NCBI RefSeq assembly: GCF_009674775.1
Contig: NZ_WKKE01000030.1
Location: 1-62,517, forward strand
Reading direction: 5' to 3'
Length of the DNA: 62,517 nt
Origin: Flavobacterium sp. LC2016-23
Lineage (GTDB): Bacteria; Bacteroidota; Bacteroidia; Flavobacteriales; Flavobacteriaceae
Shown here: in pieces, positions 62,234 to 62,517 of the stretch
Numbering within the stretch: the stretch's first letter is position 1
Layout: each line of letters begins with the position of its first letter
Position numbers and translations under genes: made by a program
The notes under the pieces: generated by a model
Database searches by the model: none
Told to the model about the DNA's origin: nothing
What the model saw: only the letters and a program-made list of their open reading frames with translations

Positions 62234-62517
62234 CTGCTCCCCGAAGTTTTCATTGACCCTCCGCAAATGTCTCTGAATTTGCGTCATTTATGAATGTACA
62301 ATTTAAAACAAAAGCGCCATAAAGTATCCGACTTTCATCCAAATATAGATTAAAAACAGATTGCAATTTCCATAGCTTAATTAATATTTTACAAGACATT
62401 GTTTTAAGACTGATTATAAAAAAGTCAGGAGACTTTTAACAGGTTTACAATTTATAAGAATAAAAAATTGCGCAAAGTCAGAGACATTTGCGCAGCTTTT
62501 CATAAGGAACACTTCGG
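62234..62517. repeat. Large direct repeat, copy 2, reaching the window edge
   Basis: Begins CTGCTCCCCGAAG and has the same body and right end as copy 1, at an offset of 784 bases for the right end. It contains about 15 extra bases near the left end. The window ends exactly at ACTTCGG, so what follows is unseen. Confidence 0.9.

Noticed and set aside
61464..62517. Integron-like attC sites in the large direct repeats
   Set aside because: I looked for the RYYYAAC/GTTRRRY core pair of attC sites and did not find it; the element is also longer than usual attC sites.

Overview
The window is chromosomal DNA of a Flavobacterium-like member of the Bacteroidota (Flavobacteriaceae). The evidence is AT-rich intergenic DNA, promoters with the Bacteroidota -7 element TAnnTTTG, a type IX secretion C-terminal sorting domain, many lipoproteins and SPI-secreted proteins, a CheB/CheR-PAS-kinase hybrid of the kind found in non-flagellated Bacteroidota, and an ACR3/DUF6428 arsenic operon. 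No rRNA, tRNA, CRISPR array or complete IS was seen.

Layout. 1-3.1 kb: a lipoprotein with an HExxH domain, a truncated secreted protein, and an HTH protein whose promoter carries a 39-bp operator repeat. 3.3-7.1 kb: a CheB-CheR-PAS-kinase protein with two altered catalytic positions, facing a single-domain response regulator. 7.7-13.7 kb: membrane proteins, a GH130 enzyme, and a KatE catalase followed by a YciF-like ferritin-fold protein. 14.2-17.8 kb: surface and secreted proteins. 18.0-20.6 kb: arsenic resistance operon (arsR, DUF6428, phosphatase-like arsenate reductase, ACR3). 21.6-23.9 kb: a lipoprotein with a JAMM-like HxHP domain followed by two tandem paralogous small lipoproteins. 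24.2-27.2 kb: a large secreted beta-helix protein (GH87-like). 28-34 kb: AraC regulator, glyoxalase fold, aldehyde dehydrogenase, monooxygenase, DJ-1-like protein, Crp/Fnr regulator, cold-shock protein. 34.5-42.3 kb: a stress and detoxification block (alpha/beta hydrolase, isochorismatase fold, porin, stand-alone M17 N-domain, amidohydrolase, DoxX, Dps, YoaK). 42.3-46.3 kb: TPR histidine kinase with a sigma-54 response regulator. 46.4-51.2 kb: carboxylesterase, cupin, TMEM175 channel, GAF-type sigma-54 activator and ring-cleaving dioxygenase. 51.4-56.1 kb: MreB paralogue, acidic repeat protein, papain-like amidase and a putative amidoligase. 56.5-58.2 kb: PRISE-type reductase with a Crp/Fnr regulator. 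58.5-61 kb: PhyH oxygenase and an exonuclease/GIY-YIG protein. 61.4-62.5 kb: a large direct repeat framing a small ORF.

How it works together. The strongest system-level signal is regulatory. Three copies of the palindrome TTACGAwATATCGTAA lie 76-89 bp upstream of sigma-54-like -24/-12 elements in front of the alpha/beta hydrolase (34.5 kb), the isochorismatase-to-YoaK operon (35.9 kb) and the ring-cleaving dioxygenase (50.3 kb). The third copy is also next to a gene for a sigma-54 activator with an N-terminal GAF-like region. This looks like a sigma-54 electrophile or aromatic-stress regulon (inference). Two of these genes also share a TTAATCTAGrTTAA box at a fixed distance from a TAArTTTG promoter. 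Two separate Crp/Fnr genes are each followed by a perfect Crp/Fnr-type palindrome exactly 53.5 bp upstream of the -7 box of the next oxidoreductase-like gene. Other unusual items are a putative amidoligase/papain-like amidase pair, two lipoproteins with one shared N-terminal domain and different enzyme-like C-termini, and short tandem repeats that start within about 15 bases of stop codons.
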